From UBA6136 sp044350805 (GTDB lineage Bacteria; Pseudomonadota; Gammaproteobacteria; Methylococcales; Methylococcaceae), in NCBI GenBank assembly GCA_044350805.1, contig JBILGU010000019.1, positions 1 through 49,747 of the forward strand: a DNA stretch of 49,747 nt. The letters run 5' to 3'. Made by a program: the position numbers and the translations under genes. Below are positions 25,075-34,671 of this stretch, in pieces; positions within the stretch are counted from its first letter, which is position 1, and every line of letters begins with the position of its first letter. The notes below the pieces were generated by a model, which saw nothing but the letters and a program-made list of their open reading frames with translations, ran no database searches and was not told where the DNA came from.

Positions 25075-28000
25075 TTACCGAGCGGTGATGGCGTGACGCC
25101 AATGGGCTAACTTGAGACGAAATTTCTCCATGGCGAGGTAGACCACAGGTGTACTGTACAAGGTTATCATCTGGCTCAGAAGGAGTCCCCCGATGATGCT
25201 AATCCCGAGGGGCTGGCGAATCTCGAATCCAGGACCACGGCCAAAGGCCAGTGGTATGGCGCCAAAGATGGCCGCCAGAGTCGTCATCATGATCGGTCGG
25301 AAACGCAGCAGGCAAGCACGAATGATCGCTTCCTTGGGATCGAGTCCCTCGTGCTCTTCAAGGTGCAAGGCGAAATCAATCATCATGATCGCATTCTTCT
25401 TCACGATCCCGATGAGAAGAATGATTCCAATGAGTCCAATTACATTCAACTCGATCTTGAAAAACATCAACGCCAGCAAAGCGCCAACCCCTGCGGAGGG
25501 TATGGTTGAGAGAATGGTGATCGGATGGAGGGTATTTTCATACAGGATACCCAGGACAATGTAGACGGATAGGAGGGCGGCCAGAACGAGATAGGGCTGA
25601 CTTTTGAGTGAAGACTGGAAGGCTAGAGCGGCCCCCTGGAACTTGCCCTTGACCCCGTCAGGAAGTCCAATGCGCGTTTCAACGACTTTGATATCTTTGA
25701 TGGCATCACTGAGCGAGTAACCGGGTATCAGATTGAAGGAATAGGTGGTCGAGGGAAACTGTTCGCTGTGATTCACCTGGAGAGGAACATTTTCGATTCG
25801 AAAATGGGCGAGCTGGCGCAATGGAATCTGCTTCCCCGACCGGTTGGAGACATAGAGCTGATCCAGCGCATCGGCATGTGTTGCCGCAGATTCCAGTGGG
25901 ACGCTCATGACCACATGGGTCTGATTCAGGGAGCCGTAGAGGGTTGAGACCTGCCGTTGGCCAAAGGCATCATAAAGCGTGTCATCGATGGCCTGAACGG
26001 TCACGCCAAGCCGCATGGCGGTTTCCCGATCAATTTCAACAACGGCGCTGATGCCGGCATTCTGGTGGTCCATGCTGAGATCGGTAATTGCCGGAATACT
26101 GCGAAGTGCGTCCATGACCTTGGGCGACCAGTCTCGAAGATCGTCGAGCGTGGTGGCTTTGAGACTGTACTGCCATTGGGTCGCGCTGATCTTTCCTCCG
26201 ATGCGAAGGTCCTGGGGCGGTTGAAGGAACAATTGTCCTCCGGGTACTTTGAGCATTTTGCCCCGGAGCCGACCAATGACTTCATCGGCGGAAAGTTTTC
26301 GCTCTGACAGGGGCTTGAGAGCGCCAAAAACACGGGCCGTGTTGACCGCACTTCCGCCGCCCCCGGGGCCTGATCCCCCGGCAAATCCCACGACAACCTG
26401 AATCGCAGGATCCTCACGCATGATCTGAATGTATTGATGAAGTCGCCCGACCATGGCCTGATAGGAGGTTTGTTGGTCAGCGATAACCTGACCCATGAGT
26501 CGTCCTGTATCTTGCTGCGGGAAAAATCCCTTGGGAATGGTCTTGTAGAGATAGCCCGTGGCGAAGACGGTGAGTGTAGTCAACAAGAACATCAGGATCT
26601 GATGGTCAACAACCCAGCGAATGCCTCGACCATAACCCGATTCGATGCGTTGCTGAAACGACTCCGTCATCCGCGCGAAACGCCACTTGTGCTGGCCCTC
26701 CAAGGGTTCTGCACGCAAAAAGATGCTGCAGAGCATCGGCGTAGTGATGAGCGAGATCACCATCGAAATAAGGACCGCAGATGCCAGAGTGACCGAAAAC
26801 TCTCGAAAAAGACGCCCCAGCATGCCTTCCATCAATAGCAGCGGGAGAAATACCGCAACCAGTGAAATGCTGATCGAAAAAACCGTGAATCCGATTTCCT
26901 GCGATCCTTTGATGGCTGCGGCACGGGGTGACAACCCCCGCTGAAGATGGCGGGTGATGTTTTCGGTCACGACGATGGCATCGTCCACCACAAAACCCGT
27001 GGCAATGGTCAGCGCCATCAGGGTCAGGTTATTGAGACTGTAGTGGAGTGCATACATCACGCCATAGGTCCCCAGCAGTGAGACCGGAATGGCGATGACG
27101 GGAATGAGCGTCGTCCTGATATTGCCGAGGAAAAGATAGACGACAAAGACAACCAGCAGGATCGAAACCACCAGACTGAGTTCGATGTCATGGACTGATG
27201 CACGTATGGTCAAGGTCCGGTCAATCACCTTGTCCAGGGTCATTCCGGCAGGAATCGACGCCTGAAGTTCCGGCAGCATCGCTATGACACGATCTGCCGT
27301 ATCGATGATATTGGCCCCCGGCTGACGATTCACCAGGAGAATGACGCAGGGTTGGTCGCCTCTAAACCCAATGGCACGGGCATCCTCAGCAGCTTCTGTG
27401 ATCTGCGCCAGATCCCCCAATCGCAGCGTGGTTCCGTTGTGGTTGGCTACGATGAGCTTCTGGTATTCCTCGACTTTCACCATCTGGTCCAGAGGTCGAA
27501 GGATCCATGTCAGGTCGTGGTTTTCGATGACCCCGACTGGCCTTCGAACGTTTTGGCCCTGAATCACCTTTCGAATGTCGTCGAGTCCCAGGCCGTAGTT
27601 GTTGAGATAGGAGGGATTCACCTCGATTCGAATACCGGGGAGTGAGCTACCTCCGATCATCACCTGACCGACCCCAGGGGTCTGGCTGAGCTTTTGCTGA
27701 AGGATCGACGAAGCGACGTTGTAGACCTCGGTCATCCGATAGAGGTCCGAGGAGAGCGCCAGAATAATGACCGGGCTGTCCGCTGGATTGACCTTTCGGT
27801 AATTGGGCAGGGTCGGGAGATTTGGAGGCAAGAAGCTTCGGGCGGCATTGATGGCCGCCTGAACGTCCCGTGATGCAGAATCGATGTCACGGTCAAGGTC
27901 AAATTGCAGGACGATCGAGGTGCTGCCGAGGGTTGAGGTGGAGCTCATCTCGGTAATGCCCGCGATTCGGCCAAATTGACGTTCCAGCGGAGTTGCGACG

Positions 28001-28191
28001 GAACTGGCCAGGGTCTCCGGGCTTCCACCGGGGAGCACTGCGTTCACCTGGATGGCTGGAAACTCGATCTGGGGCAGGGGGGCAACGGGCAGCCGGGTCA
28101 TGGCCAATAGCCCAATCAGACCGATCGCGAGCGTCAAAAGCGTGGTGGCAACCGGGCGGCGAATGAAAAAGCCGGATGGGTTCAGGGCCAT
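25075..28191 (-). CDS. mdtC: RND efflux permease, MdtC/MuxC type
   Basis: A 1038-residue hydrophobe/amphiphile efflux RND pump subunit. It starts NPSGFFIRRPVATTLLTLAIGLIG, as MdtC does. The proton-relay Asp pair of TM4 is in ATGFVVDDAIVVTENI and the TM10 Lys in GIVKKNAIMMIDFAL. Porter-domain motifs GGSPETLASSVATPLERQFGRI and NPADSPVIILALSS are present. MdtC works with MdtB as a heterotrimer and with adaptor MdtA; the gene follows mdtB by 25 bases. In E. coli the set exports bile salts, novobiocin and other amphiphiles under BaeSR control; no baeSR is in the window. Confidence 0.93.
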   Translation of the reverse strand: MALNPSGFFIRRPVATTLLTLAIGLIGLLAMTRLPVAPLPQIEFPAIQVNAVLPGGSPETLASSVATPLERQFGRIAGITEMSSTSTLGSTSIVLQFDLDRDIDSASRDVQAAINAARSFLPPNLPTLPNYRKVNPADSPVIILALSSDLYRMTEVYNVASSILQQKLSQTPGVGQVMIGGSSLPGIRIEVNPSYLNNYGLGLDDIRKVIQGQNVRRPVGVIENHDLTWILRPLDQMVKVEEYQKLIVANHNGTTLRLGDLAQITEAAEDARAIGFRGDQPCVILLVNRQPGANIIDTADRVIAMLPELQASIPAGMTLDKVIDRTLTIRASVHDIELSLVVSILLVVFVVYLFLGNIRTTLIPVIAIPVSLLGTYGVMYALHYSLNNLTLMALTIATGFVVDDAIVVTENITRHLQRGLSPRAAAIKGSQEIGFTVFSISISLVAVFLPLLLMEGMLGRLFREFSVTLASAVLISMVISLITTPMLCSIFLRAEPLEGQHKWRFARMTESFQQRIESGYGRGIRWVVDHQILMFLLTTLTVFATGYLYKTIPKGFFPQQDTGRLMGQVIADQQTSYQAMVGRLHQYIQIMREDPAIQVVVGFAGGSGPGGGGSAVNTARVFGALKPLSERKLSADEVIGRLRGKMLKVPGGQLFLQPPQDLRIGGKISATQWQYSLKATTLDDLRDWSPKVMDALRSIPAITDLSMDHQNAGISAVVEIDRETAMRLGVTVQAIDDTLYDAFGQRQVSTLYGSLNQTHVVMSVPLESAATHADALDQLYVSNRSGKQIPLRQLAHFRIENVPLQVNHSEQFPSTTYSFNLIPGYSLSDAIKDIKVVETRIGLPDGVKGKFQGAALAFQSSLKSQPYLVLAALLSVYIVLGILYENTLHPITILSTIPSAGVGALLALMFFKIELNVIGLIGIILLIGIVKKNAIMMIDFALHLEEHEGLDPKEAIIRACLLRFRPIMMTTLAAIFGAIPLAFGRGPGFEIRQPLGISIIGGLLLSQMITLYSTPVVYLAMEKFRLKLAHWRHAITAR

Positions 28192-28216
28192 AGCCTTACA
28201 TCAGGCAGATAGTCGC

Positions 28217-31200
28217 TCACGGGACATCATCCGGATAATCAGCCATCCGCCCTCGAAAGCGAGATTTGAGTCGTTTGGACAAGGTATCAAATCCTAGGTA
28301 GATGCAGGGGGTGGTGTAGAGGGTCATGATCTGACTGAAAATCAGACCGCCGATGATGACGACCCCGAGGGGTCTTCGCATTTCCTCGCCCATCCCGCTC
28401 CCAAGGGCCAGAGGAACCCCGGCGAGGAGTGCTGCCATGGTTGTCATCAAGATGGGACGAAGCCTCAGCAAGGAGGCTTTCTCGATAGCCTCCCTGGATG
28501 TGAGGCCCTCTTCTCGTTGGGCGCTGATGGCAAAGTCAATCATCATGATGGCGTTTTTGGCCACGATACCGATCAGAAGAACAATCCCAATCAAGGAGAC
28601 AATGTCGAGATCAATCCCTAAAAGGACCAGCATTAGCAGAGCACCAACAGCTGCCGAAGGGAGAGTTGAAAGAATGGTGATGGGATGAACATAGCTCTCG
28701 TAGAGCATTCCAAGAAGAATGTAAACAGAGACCACTGCGGCCAGCAGCAAAGGCAACTGGTTTTCGAGAGATCCAAGGAATGCTTCTGCAGTCCCCTGAT
28801 AATCGATACGGAGGCTCTTGGGGAGATCAAGGGCCTTGAGTCTGTCGGTAACCGCCGAAACGGCATCGCCCAGCGAAGCCTTCGCTCCGAGGTTGAATGA
28901 ATAGGTGACCGTTGGAAATTGCCCCTGTCGATGAATGACCGATCGTCCTGACGTTTCTACTTCTTTCAAAAGGCCGGAAAGAGGAATCGAGCGGCCGTTG
29001 GACGCGGGGACGTAGAGATTTTGGATGCTTTCAGGATCTGATTGAAAACGTCCATCGACTTCGAGAATGACCCGATACTGATTGATCTGGCTATAACGGG
29101 TAATGATCTGACGCTGGCCAAAGGCATCGTAGAGGGTTTGGGCAATGGCTTCCGTCGTGATACCGAGTCGTGATGCGGTATCCCGATCAATCTGGAGCTC
29201 AAGGGTACGGGAGCTTGAAGCATAATTGCTATGGACGTCCTTGATCTCGTGCAACGAGGACAAGGCGTCGACAATCTTCGAATTCCATTGCTCGAGCAGC
29301 GAAGATTCAGGGGCTTCGATCGTGAATTGATACTGGGCCTGGCTGATTCGGTCCTCGATGGTCAGGTCCTGGACGGGCTGCAGATGCAGTCGAATACCCT
29401 CCATCGTGCTTAAGTCCGCATTGAGTCTTGCAATGACTTGGGTGGCGATCTCGCGGGACTCATAGGGCTTGAGTGTGATCAGGAGTCGTCCTTCGCTGAG
29501 GGTGGTGTTGGTCCCATCGATCCCGACATGGGACGTCAAGGAGTCGACGGCCGGATCCTTGAGGATTCGGGCAGCCAGGGCTTGCTGATGGGCCTGCATC
29601 GCTTCAAATCCGATGGAGGGATCGGCCTCGGTCATGCCGACCAGCAATCCGATATCCTGAACCGGAAAAAAGCCTTTGGGGACAACGAAAATCAGGCCGA
29701 ATGTCAGCAGAAGAAGGCCGAGGGCCATCAGAATCACGTATCGGCTACGGTCCAGTGCATATCCGAGTGAGGTTTCGTAATACGCATGGATCTTTCGCAT
29801 CAAGAGCCATGGCTCTAGAGGTTCTCCGGCAACCAGGGCCCTGGGGAGAAAGGTGGCCAGCATGGGGGTCAAGGTGAGTGAGACCAATGCTGAAACCAGG
29901 ATGGCCAGCGTCAAGGTCATGGCAAACTCACGGAATAATCGCCCGAGGACATCCCCCATGAATAAAAGAGGAATCAGAACGGCGATCAGGGACGCAGTCA
30001 ATGACAGGATGGTAAATCCAATCTCACCGGCTCCGCGGATCGCGGCTTTTCGGGGTGAGTCTCCTTTTTCGATGTAGCGCATGATGTTTTCGAGCATCAC
30101 GATTGCATCGTCAACCACAAAACCCGTAGCGATCGTCAGCGCCATGAGTGTCAGGTTATTCAGGCTGTACCCCAGTCCGTACATGGCGGCAAATGTTCCT
30201 GCCAGGGACAGAGGAACCGATAAACTCGGAATCAGAGTTGCAGGGACACTCCGCAAAAAGAGATAAATCACCATGACGACCAGAGCAATGGTGGTCATCA
30301 GTTCCTGTTCGACCTTACTGATGGATGCCCGTGTGGTCATCGTCCGATCCGATACTTCCTGAATATCGATGTCACCCGGGAGACCCGCCTCCAGTTCAGG
30401 AAGTATGGCCTTGATGCTGTCGACGACCTTGAGTGTATTGGCACCGGGTTGGCGATGAATCGCCAGGATTACGGCCGGACGATCATTGAGCATACTGGCC
30501 TGTCGCCGATTTTCAGGGGCTTCCGTGACTTCGGCGATGTCTTCGACCCGGACCGGGCCTTGATTGCGATACGCCACGATCTGATGGCGAAAGTCATCAA
30601 GCGTCATGATCTGATCATTGGCCAGAATGGTCATGGCAATCTCGGGACCGTCAAAACTTCCTTTCGCCTGATTGACGGTGGCAAGGGTCAAGCTGCTCCT
30701 GAGTTCTTCAAGACTGATGCCATAGGCCGCAAGGCTGGTCGGGTTGGCCTTGATGTGGATGGCTGGCTTGAGTCCACCATTCAGGTTGACGAGGCCAACG
30801 CCTGCGAGTTGCGATATCTTCTGGGCTAGCCGGGTATCTGCAAGGTCATGCACGGCAATGAGGGGCAGGCTGTCTGACGTCAGGGCCAGCGTCATGACTG
30901 GCGCATCGGCTGGATTGCTTTTGTTATAGACCGGTGGGGTTGGGAGGTCTCTTGGCAGATACGTATAGGCCGTGTTGATGGCGGCCTGAACTTGTTGCTC
31001 AGCGACGTCGATGTTGAGGTCGAGGTTGAACCTGAGCGTTATGGTCGAGACGCCGTAGGCGCTCGAAGAAGACATCTGGGTGAGTCCGGAGATTTGCCCC
31101 AATTGTTTTTCAAGGGGCGCCGTGATGGTGGATTCAATGACCTCAGGCCCAGCCCCCGGGTAAAAGGTCCGCACCTGAATCGTCGGGTATTCCACTTCAG

Positions 31201-31312
31201 GCAACGCCGAGACCGGAAGTCGCATAAAGCCAACAATTCCGACCAGGAGCAGGGCGAACATCAACATGGATGTCGCCACTGGCCTTTGAATAAAAGGGGT
31301 TGAAACCTTCAT
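28217..31312 (-). CDS. mdtB: RND efflux permease, MdtB/MuxB type
   Basis: A 1031-residue RND pump subunit, partner of MdtC. It opens STPFIQRPVATSMLMFALLLVGIVGF. Key pump residues are in ATGFVVDDAIVMLENI (TM4 Asp pair) and GIVAKNAIMMIDFAI (TM10 Lys). NPADAPVMTLALTSDSLPL and FPSPEV-type early porter motifs match the MdtB branch. It begins 5 bases after the mdtA stop and is followed by mdtC after 25 bases, so mdtA-mdtB-mdtC is a tight operon. The trimeric pump takes up substrates from the periplasm or outer leaflet. The order B then C matches E. coli. Confidence 0.93.
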   Translation of the reverse strand: MKVSTPFIQRPVATSMLMFALLLVGIVGFMRLPVSALPEVEYPTIQVRTFYPGAGPEVIESTITAPLEKQLGQISGLTQMSSSSAYGVSTITLRFNLDLNIDVAEQQVQAAINTAYTYLPRDLPTPPVYNKSNPADAPVMTLALTSDSLPLIAVHDLADTRLAQKISQLAGVGLVNLNGGLKPAIHIKANPTSLAAYGISLEELRSSLTLATVNQAKGSFDGPEIAMTILANDQIMTLDDFRHQIVAYRNQGPVRVEDIAEVTEAPENRRQASMLNDRPAVILAIHRQPGANTLKVVDSIKAILPELEAGLPGDIDIQEVSDRTMTTRASISKVEQELMTTIALVVMVIYLFLRSVPATLIPSLSVPLSLAGTFAAMYGLGYSLNNLTLMALTIATGFVVDDAIVMLENIMRYIEKGDSPRKAAIRGAGEIGFTILSLTASLIAVLIPLLFMGDVLGRLFREFAMTLTLAILVSALVSLTLTPMLATFLPRALVAGEPLEPWLLMRKIHAYYETSLGYALDRSRYVILMALGLLLLTFGLIFVVPKGFFPVQDIGLLVGMTEADPSIGFEAMQAHQQALAARILKDPAVDSLTSHVGIDGTNTTLSEGRLLITLKPYESREIATQVIARLNADLSTMEGIRLHLQPVQDLTIEDRISQAQYQFTIEAPESSLLEQWNSKIVDALSSLHEIKDVHSNYASSSRTLELQIDRDTASRLGITTEAIAQTLYDAFGQRQIITRYSQINQYRVILEVDGRFQSDPESIQNLYVPASNGRSIPLSGLLKEVETSGRSVIHRQGQFPTVTYSFNLGAKASLGDAVSAVTDRLKALDLPKSLRIDYQGTAEAFLGSLENQLPLLLAAVVSVYILLGMLYESYVHPITILSTLPSAAVGALLMLVLLGIDLDIVSLIGIVLLIGIVAKNAIMMIDFAISAQREEGLTSREAIEKASLLRLRPILMTTMAALLAGVPLALGSGMGEEMRRPLGVVIIGGLIFSQIMTLYTTPCIYLGFDTLSKRLKSRFRGRMADYPDDVP

Positions 31313-31317
31313 TCGCC

Positions 31318-32490
31318 TCAGGGCGATGGCTGTGGGAGGGGGGCGTTTTCTGTGGGGCGCGGGTCAGTTGGGATGACCTTGATGCCGTCGCGCAGCTTGT
31401 CGAGACCTTCCGTTACCACAGCATCCCCTGCCTCAAGGCCCGATTCAATGGTGATGGATTCCCCTGCAGACGGGCCAGGAATCACAGGAATCGTTCGGAC
31501 GGAGTTGTCGGCATTAAGACCAAAGACATGATAGCCCTTGGGGTCCTGCTGGACAGCCCTTCGTGGCGCAATGATGCGATCGGGAAGGACATCCAGTAAC
31601 AGTCGAATATTGACGAACTGATTGGGGTATAGCGACAGATCCTGATTCTCGAACCGAGCCTTGATCTTCAGTGTTCCGGTGCTGATATCAATCAGGTTGT
31701 CTGCACTGGCGACACGACCAGTAGCGAGAAGATTGCGACCATCCCGGTCGTAGGCTTCGATAGGGAGTTCGGGCACCTGGGCCATTCGCTCCTGCAAGCG
31801 CTTGTTGTCATCCTGAGGAATGCTGAAGATCACTGAGATCGGTTGCATCTGGGTAATCACAACAACGGGATCCATGACGTTGAGAATGTTCCCCAAGTCC
31901 ACCTGCTTTAGTCCCACACGCCCTGAAAGGGGGGCGGTGATTTTGCAAAACGAGAGCTGGACACGAGCGGCGTCGATTTGTCCCTGGTCGGTGGCAATCG
32001 TCCCCTTGAGTTGATTGACGTTGGCGCTTTGAGTCTGCAATTGCGAAAGGGCGATATAGCCCTCCTTGATGAGATGTTCGTCTCGAGCGAGTTCTGATTC
32101 TGCGAACTGGAGTTGTGCCCGATCTCCGTTCATTTTGCCCACCGCCTGATCGAGCTCGCTCTGATAGATGCGCGAATCGACCTCAGCCAAGAGATCCCCG
32201 GCCTTGACGTACTGACCTTCCTTGAAATGGATGCGGAGAAGTTCACCGGTCACACGGGACTTGACCGTAGTGGTGTTGAACGCAGAGACCGTGCCGAGAG
32301 CATTGAGGTGGATTTCAAAATCTCCCCGACGTACCGGCGCGGTTCGAACACTGATCGGGGGGGCTTTTCCGGCTGTGGTCGCGGGACCAGCGCCTGAATT
32401 CGGGTCGCGGTTCACCGCGACGATCACAACGATTGCCAGCACAGAAAGTCCGATAAACCACGGACGTGAAATGCCTTCAAACAATTTCAT
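31318..32490 (-). CDS. mdtA: RND periplasmic adaptor MdtA
   Basis: A 390-residue membrane fusion protein. An N-terminal membrane anchor (about 12-30) leads to PPISVRTAPVRRGDFEIHLNALGTVSAFNTTTVKSRVTGELLRIHFKEGQYVKAGDLLAEVD, the lipoyl/beta-barrel start typical of MdtA. A helical hairpin and KITAPLSGRVGLKQVDLGN follow, then the beta-barrel and membrane-proximal domains ending GLEAGDAVVTEGLDKLRDGIKV. The chosen ATG at 32490 has little ribosome-binding sequence; an in-frame TTG at 32529 has AGGA 8 bases upstream and may be the true start, adding 13 residues. It is the first gene of the mdtABC-Rieske-DUF748 run. The outer-membrane partner must be supplied from elsewhere. Confidence 0.92.
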   Translation of the reverse strand: MKLFEGISRPWFIGLSVLAIVVIVAVNRDPNSGAGPATTAGKAPPISVRTAPVRRGDFEIHLNALGTVSAFNTTTVKSRVTGELLRIHFKEGQYVKAGDLLAEVDSRIYQSELDQAVGKMNGDRAQLQFAESELARDEHLIKEGYIALSQLQTQSANVNQLKGTIATDQGQIDAARVQLSFCKITAPLSGRVGLKQVDLGNILNVMDPVVVITQMQPISVIFSIPQDDNKRLQERMAQVPELPIEAYDRDGRNLLATGRVASADNLIDISTGTLKIKARFENQDLSLYPNQFVNIRLLLDVLPDRIIAPRRAVQQDPKGYHVFGLNADNSVRTIPVIPGPSAGESITIESGLEAGDAVVTEGLDKLRDGIKVIPTDPRPTENAPLPQPSP

Positions 32491-32745
32491 GGAGTTTTTC
32501 AAACTGTGGGACTCGGGTCCCCGATGCAATGTGAATGTCCTGCGCCCTCCACCCTTGGTATCCGCAGCGCTGATCGGATCTCCCTTCCATTCTAGACGGA
32601 TTAGATTGCCCCGGGTTCAAACTTCTACTCGGACCTTTGCCTAGTTTCGTCGTCATAGGGAAATGCTAGTATCAAAACGCATTCAAATGGCTTTGTTTTA
32701 CCCCGAAACCCGGTTTACCAGGCGATATCCCGCAGGAGATTTTTC

Positions 32746-33240
32746 ATGAGTGAACTCATCGTGATTGGTTATGAAGATCCTTTCAAGGCTGAAGAAATCA
32801 GACTTCAACTATTGAAACTGCAGCGTGAATATCTGGTCGATCTGGAGGATGCCGTTGTGGCGGTCAAGAATAAGGAAGGCAAGGTCCGATTGAATCAGGC
32901 CTTCCCCCTGACGGCCATGGGCGCCACAGGTGGCGGATTTTGGGGTGCACTGATCGGACTTCTTTTCATGAACCCACTTCTTGGCGTGGTTGTTGGAGCC
33001 AGCGCCGGCGCGGTATCCGGTGCATTGAGCGATATCGGTATCAATGATCAGTTTATGAAGGATCTGGCCTCAGGCTTCAAACCCGACACCTCGGCCCTCT
33101 TTATCCTGGTGCGCAAGGTCACCGCCGACAAGGTCCTTGAAGAGTTTCGGGGCACCGGTGGCAAGATCCTTCAGTCTTCCCTGTCTCACGATGATGAGGC
33201 CAAACTTCAAACAGCGCTCGATGCAGGCAAGCAGTTCTGA
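32746..33240 (+). CDS. DUF1269 membrane protein
   Basis: A 164-residue protein of the DUF1269 family. A hydrophilic N-terminal domain (LIVIGYEDPFKAEEIRLQLLKLQREYLVDLEDAVVAVKNKEGKV) is followed by a Gly-rich double hydrophobic segment (about 65-100, with GGGFWGALIGLLF and GVVVGASAGAVSGAL) and a C-terminal domain with SALFILVRKVTADKVLEEF. AGGAG lies 8 bases before the ATG. Function is unknown; members are often linked to stress or envelope conditions, and the glycine-rich hairpin suggests membrane insertion. It is divergent from mdtA across a 255-base region containing a TAGTAT-like -10 near 32670 and a GGGAC/GTCCC inverted repeat (32508-32521). Confidence 0.82.
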   Translation: MSELIVIGYEDPFKAEEIRLQLLKLQREYLVDLEDAVVAVKNKEGKVRLNQAFPLTAMGATGGGFWGALIGLLFMNPLLGVVVGASAGAVSGALSDIGINDQFMKDLASGFKPDTSALFILVRKVTADKVLEEFRGTGGKILQSSLSHDDEAKLQTALDAGKQF

Positions 33241-33250
33241 ATCTTTCGGC

Positions 33251-34033
33251 CTATTGGTGTTGTTGGCCGAGCAGCAAAAAGACCAGGAAGCCCGCAAAAA
33301 AGAGCACGGTCGAGATGTGGGTATCCACCTCTCGATGCGACTCGACCAGGAGTTCCTCGGTGACCAGAAAGAGAAGAGCGGCGAGGCCGAATGAGAGCAC
33401 GAGATCCAGGGCACTGTCTGGAAGGTAGGGAAGGCCTGCCATCCCGAGGATGGTTCCAAAGGCCAGCATCGAGAAGACGCCAAAATTCAGTAGAAAGATA
33501 GAGGGGCGTGAGTGGTTGAGCTTACGAAGGGTTCCGGTCAACGTCAGCCCGACCGATAGGAGTTCTACCGACAGTGCGAGAGAGAGGAGACGTCCAGCAC
33601 TGGCCAGCGTGTGGATGGTCAACGCCAGAATCAGTCCATCCAGAAAAACATCCACTCCAACGCCGGCAAAAAGAGCCAGCGGGATTCTTCGTTTTCCTTC
33701 GGCACCCTCGTCTCCCTCACCATGGTTCGAAAAGTGCGCCAGCAGGAGCATGAAACCCACCCCCGTACTGAAGCCGATCGTCAGTAAGGTGGGCTGTTGA
33801 CGATGAATGACATCGGGAAGGATCTCCACGGATACGACGGAAAAGATGATTCCTGCGGCGAGGTGCTGGAGGTGACTCAAGCCCTTGGGTCCCAATTTGT
33901 AAAACGATCCAATCAGGGTCCCGACCATGGCTGCAATCACCGGAAGCCCAGCGTATCGCCACAAGACGTCAATGATCGGGGAGACCATCTGATCGAGGGT
34001 TTCGATGGTCTGAGGGACGTTATCGAGCGACAT
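33251..34033 (-). CDS. ZIP-like membrane transporter with altered metal-site motifs
   Basis: A 260-residue membrane protein with about seven hydrophobic segments and a charged, Glu/His-containing loop (FSNHGEGDEGAEGKRR, 101-116), laid out like ZIP-family divalent metal transporters. In ZIP proteins the fourth and fifth segments carry H-N-x-P-E-G motifs. Here the equivalent regions read VDVFLDGL (D128, D132) and ALSVELLSVGL (E157), with no His-Pro-Glu. Metal specificity, or even transport of metal, is therefore uncertain. It converges on the DUF1269 gene with a 10-base gap and is divergent from the YkgJ-type gene. Confidence 0.65.
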   Translation of the reverse strand: MSLDNVPQTIETLDQMVSPIIDVLWRYAGLPVIAAMVGTLIGSFYKLGPKGLSHLQHLAAGIIFSVVSVEILPDVIHRQQPTLLTIGFSTGVGFMLLLAHFSNHGEGDEGAEGKRRIPLALFAGVGVDVFLDGLILALTIHTLASAGRLLSLALSVELLSVGLTLTGTLRKLNHSRPSIFLLNFGVFSMLAFGTILGMAGLPYLPDSALDLVLSFGLAALLFLVTEELLVESHREVDTHISTVLFFAGFLVFLLLGQQHQ

Positions 34034-34146
34034 GGGGCAGGAATGGCTTAAGTGATTGGCGCATTAAGAATGAACGACTTCGGTTTTGGCGACTGACAAT
34101 GCAAAATATCACACCGATCGAATTGTGTTATTGACCCCCTGAAGAA

Positions 34147-34659
34147 ATGGCCAACGGCATGTCCACACTGGAACAGATCGAAACCCAGATTGAACGCATC
34201 ATCGAGAACATTCGAACCCAACATCCCGATTGGTCATGTCAGCGCGGCTGCGATGAATGTTGCAGGCGCCTGGCTGAACTCCCATTGATCACTCGCGCAG
34301 AGTGGTTAAGGCTCAAGGAAGGCTTGATGCGTTTGTCTGATCTTGAAACGCGTCAGATTCGAATGGAAGTGAAGGATCTGGCCAGAGAGTCCGGTCCTTT
34401 GATCTGCCCTTTACTCGATCAGACCGAAGGCACATGCAAGGTCTATCCCTATCGTCCGTTGGCCTGCCGTTCTTATGGATACTTCGTTCAAAAGGGTGTC
34501 GGCTTGCACTGTAAAAAAATCGAAGCACAGGTCGCTACTGGGGATCTGAATGACGTGGTTTGGGGCAATCAGGATGCTCTCGAACGGGATATGCGTCAGG
34601 AGGGTCAGCCCCGTTCACTGAGTGACTGGTTCACTGACCCGGTTCACGGCTTCAATTGA
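34147..34659 (+). CDS. YkgJ-type cysteine-cluster protein (putative Zn/Fe-binding)
   Basis: A 170-residue soluble protein of the CxxxCxxCC family (UPF0153/YkgJ). The N-terminal cluster is CQRGCDECC (C31, C35, C38, C39). The second cluster, ICPLLDQTEGTCKVYPYRPLACRSYGYF, supplies further Cys. These proteins are predicted to bind zinc or an Fe-S cluster; their function is not established. The gene ends 12 bases before the histidine kinase gene, so they are probably co-transcribed, which might suggest a regulatory link. Confidence 0.82.
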   Translation: MANGMSTLEQIETQIERIIENIRTQHPDWSCQRGCDECCRRLAELPLITRAEWLRLKEGLMRLSDLETRQIRMEVKDLARESGPLICPLLDQTEGTCKVYPYRPLACRSYGYFVQKGVGLHCKKIEAQVATGDLNDVVWGNQDALERDMRQEGQPRSLSDWFTDPVHGFN

Positions 34660-34671
34660 TATGTTCAGATC

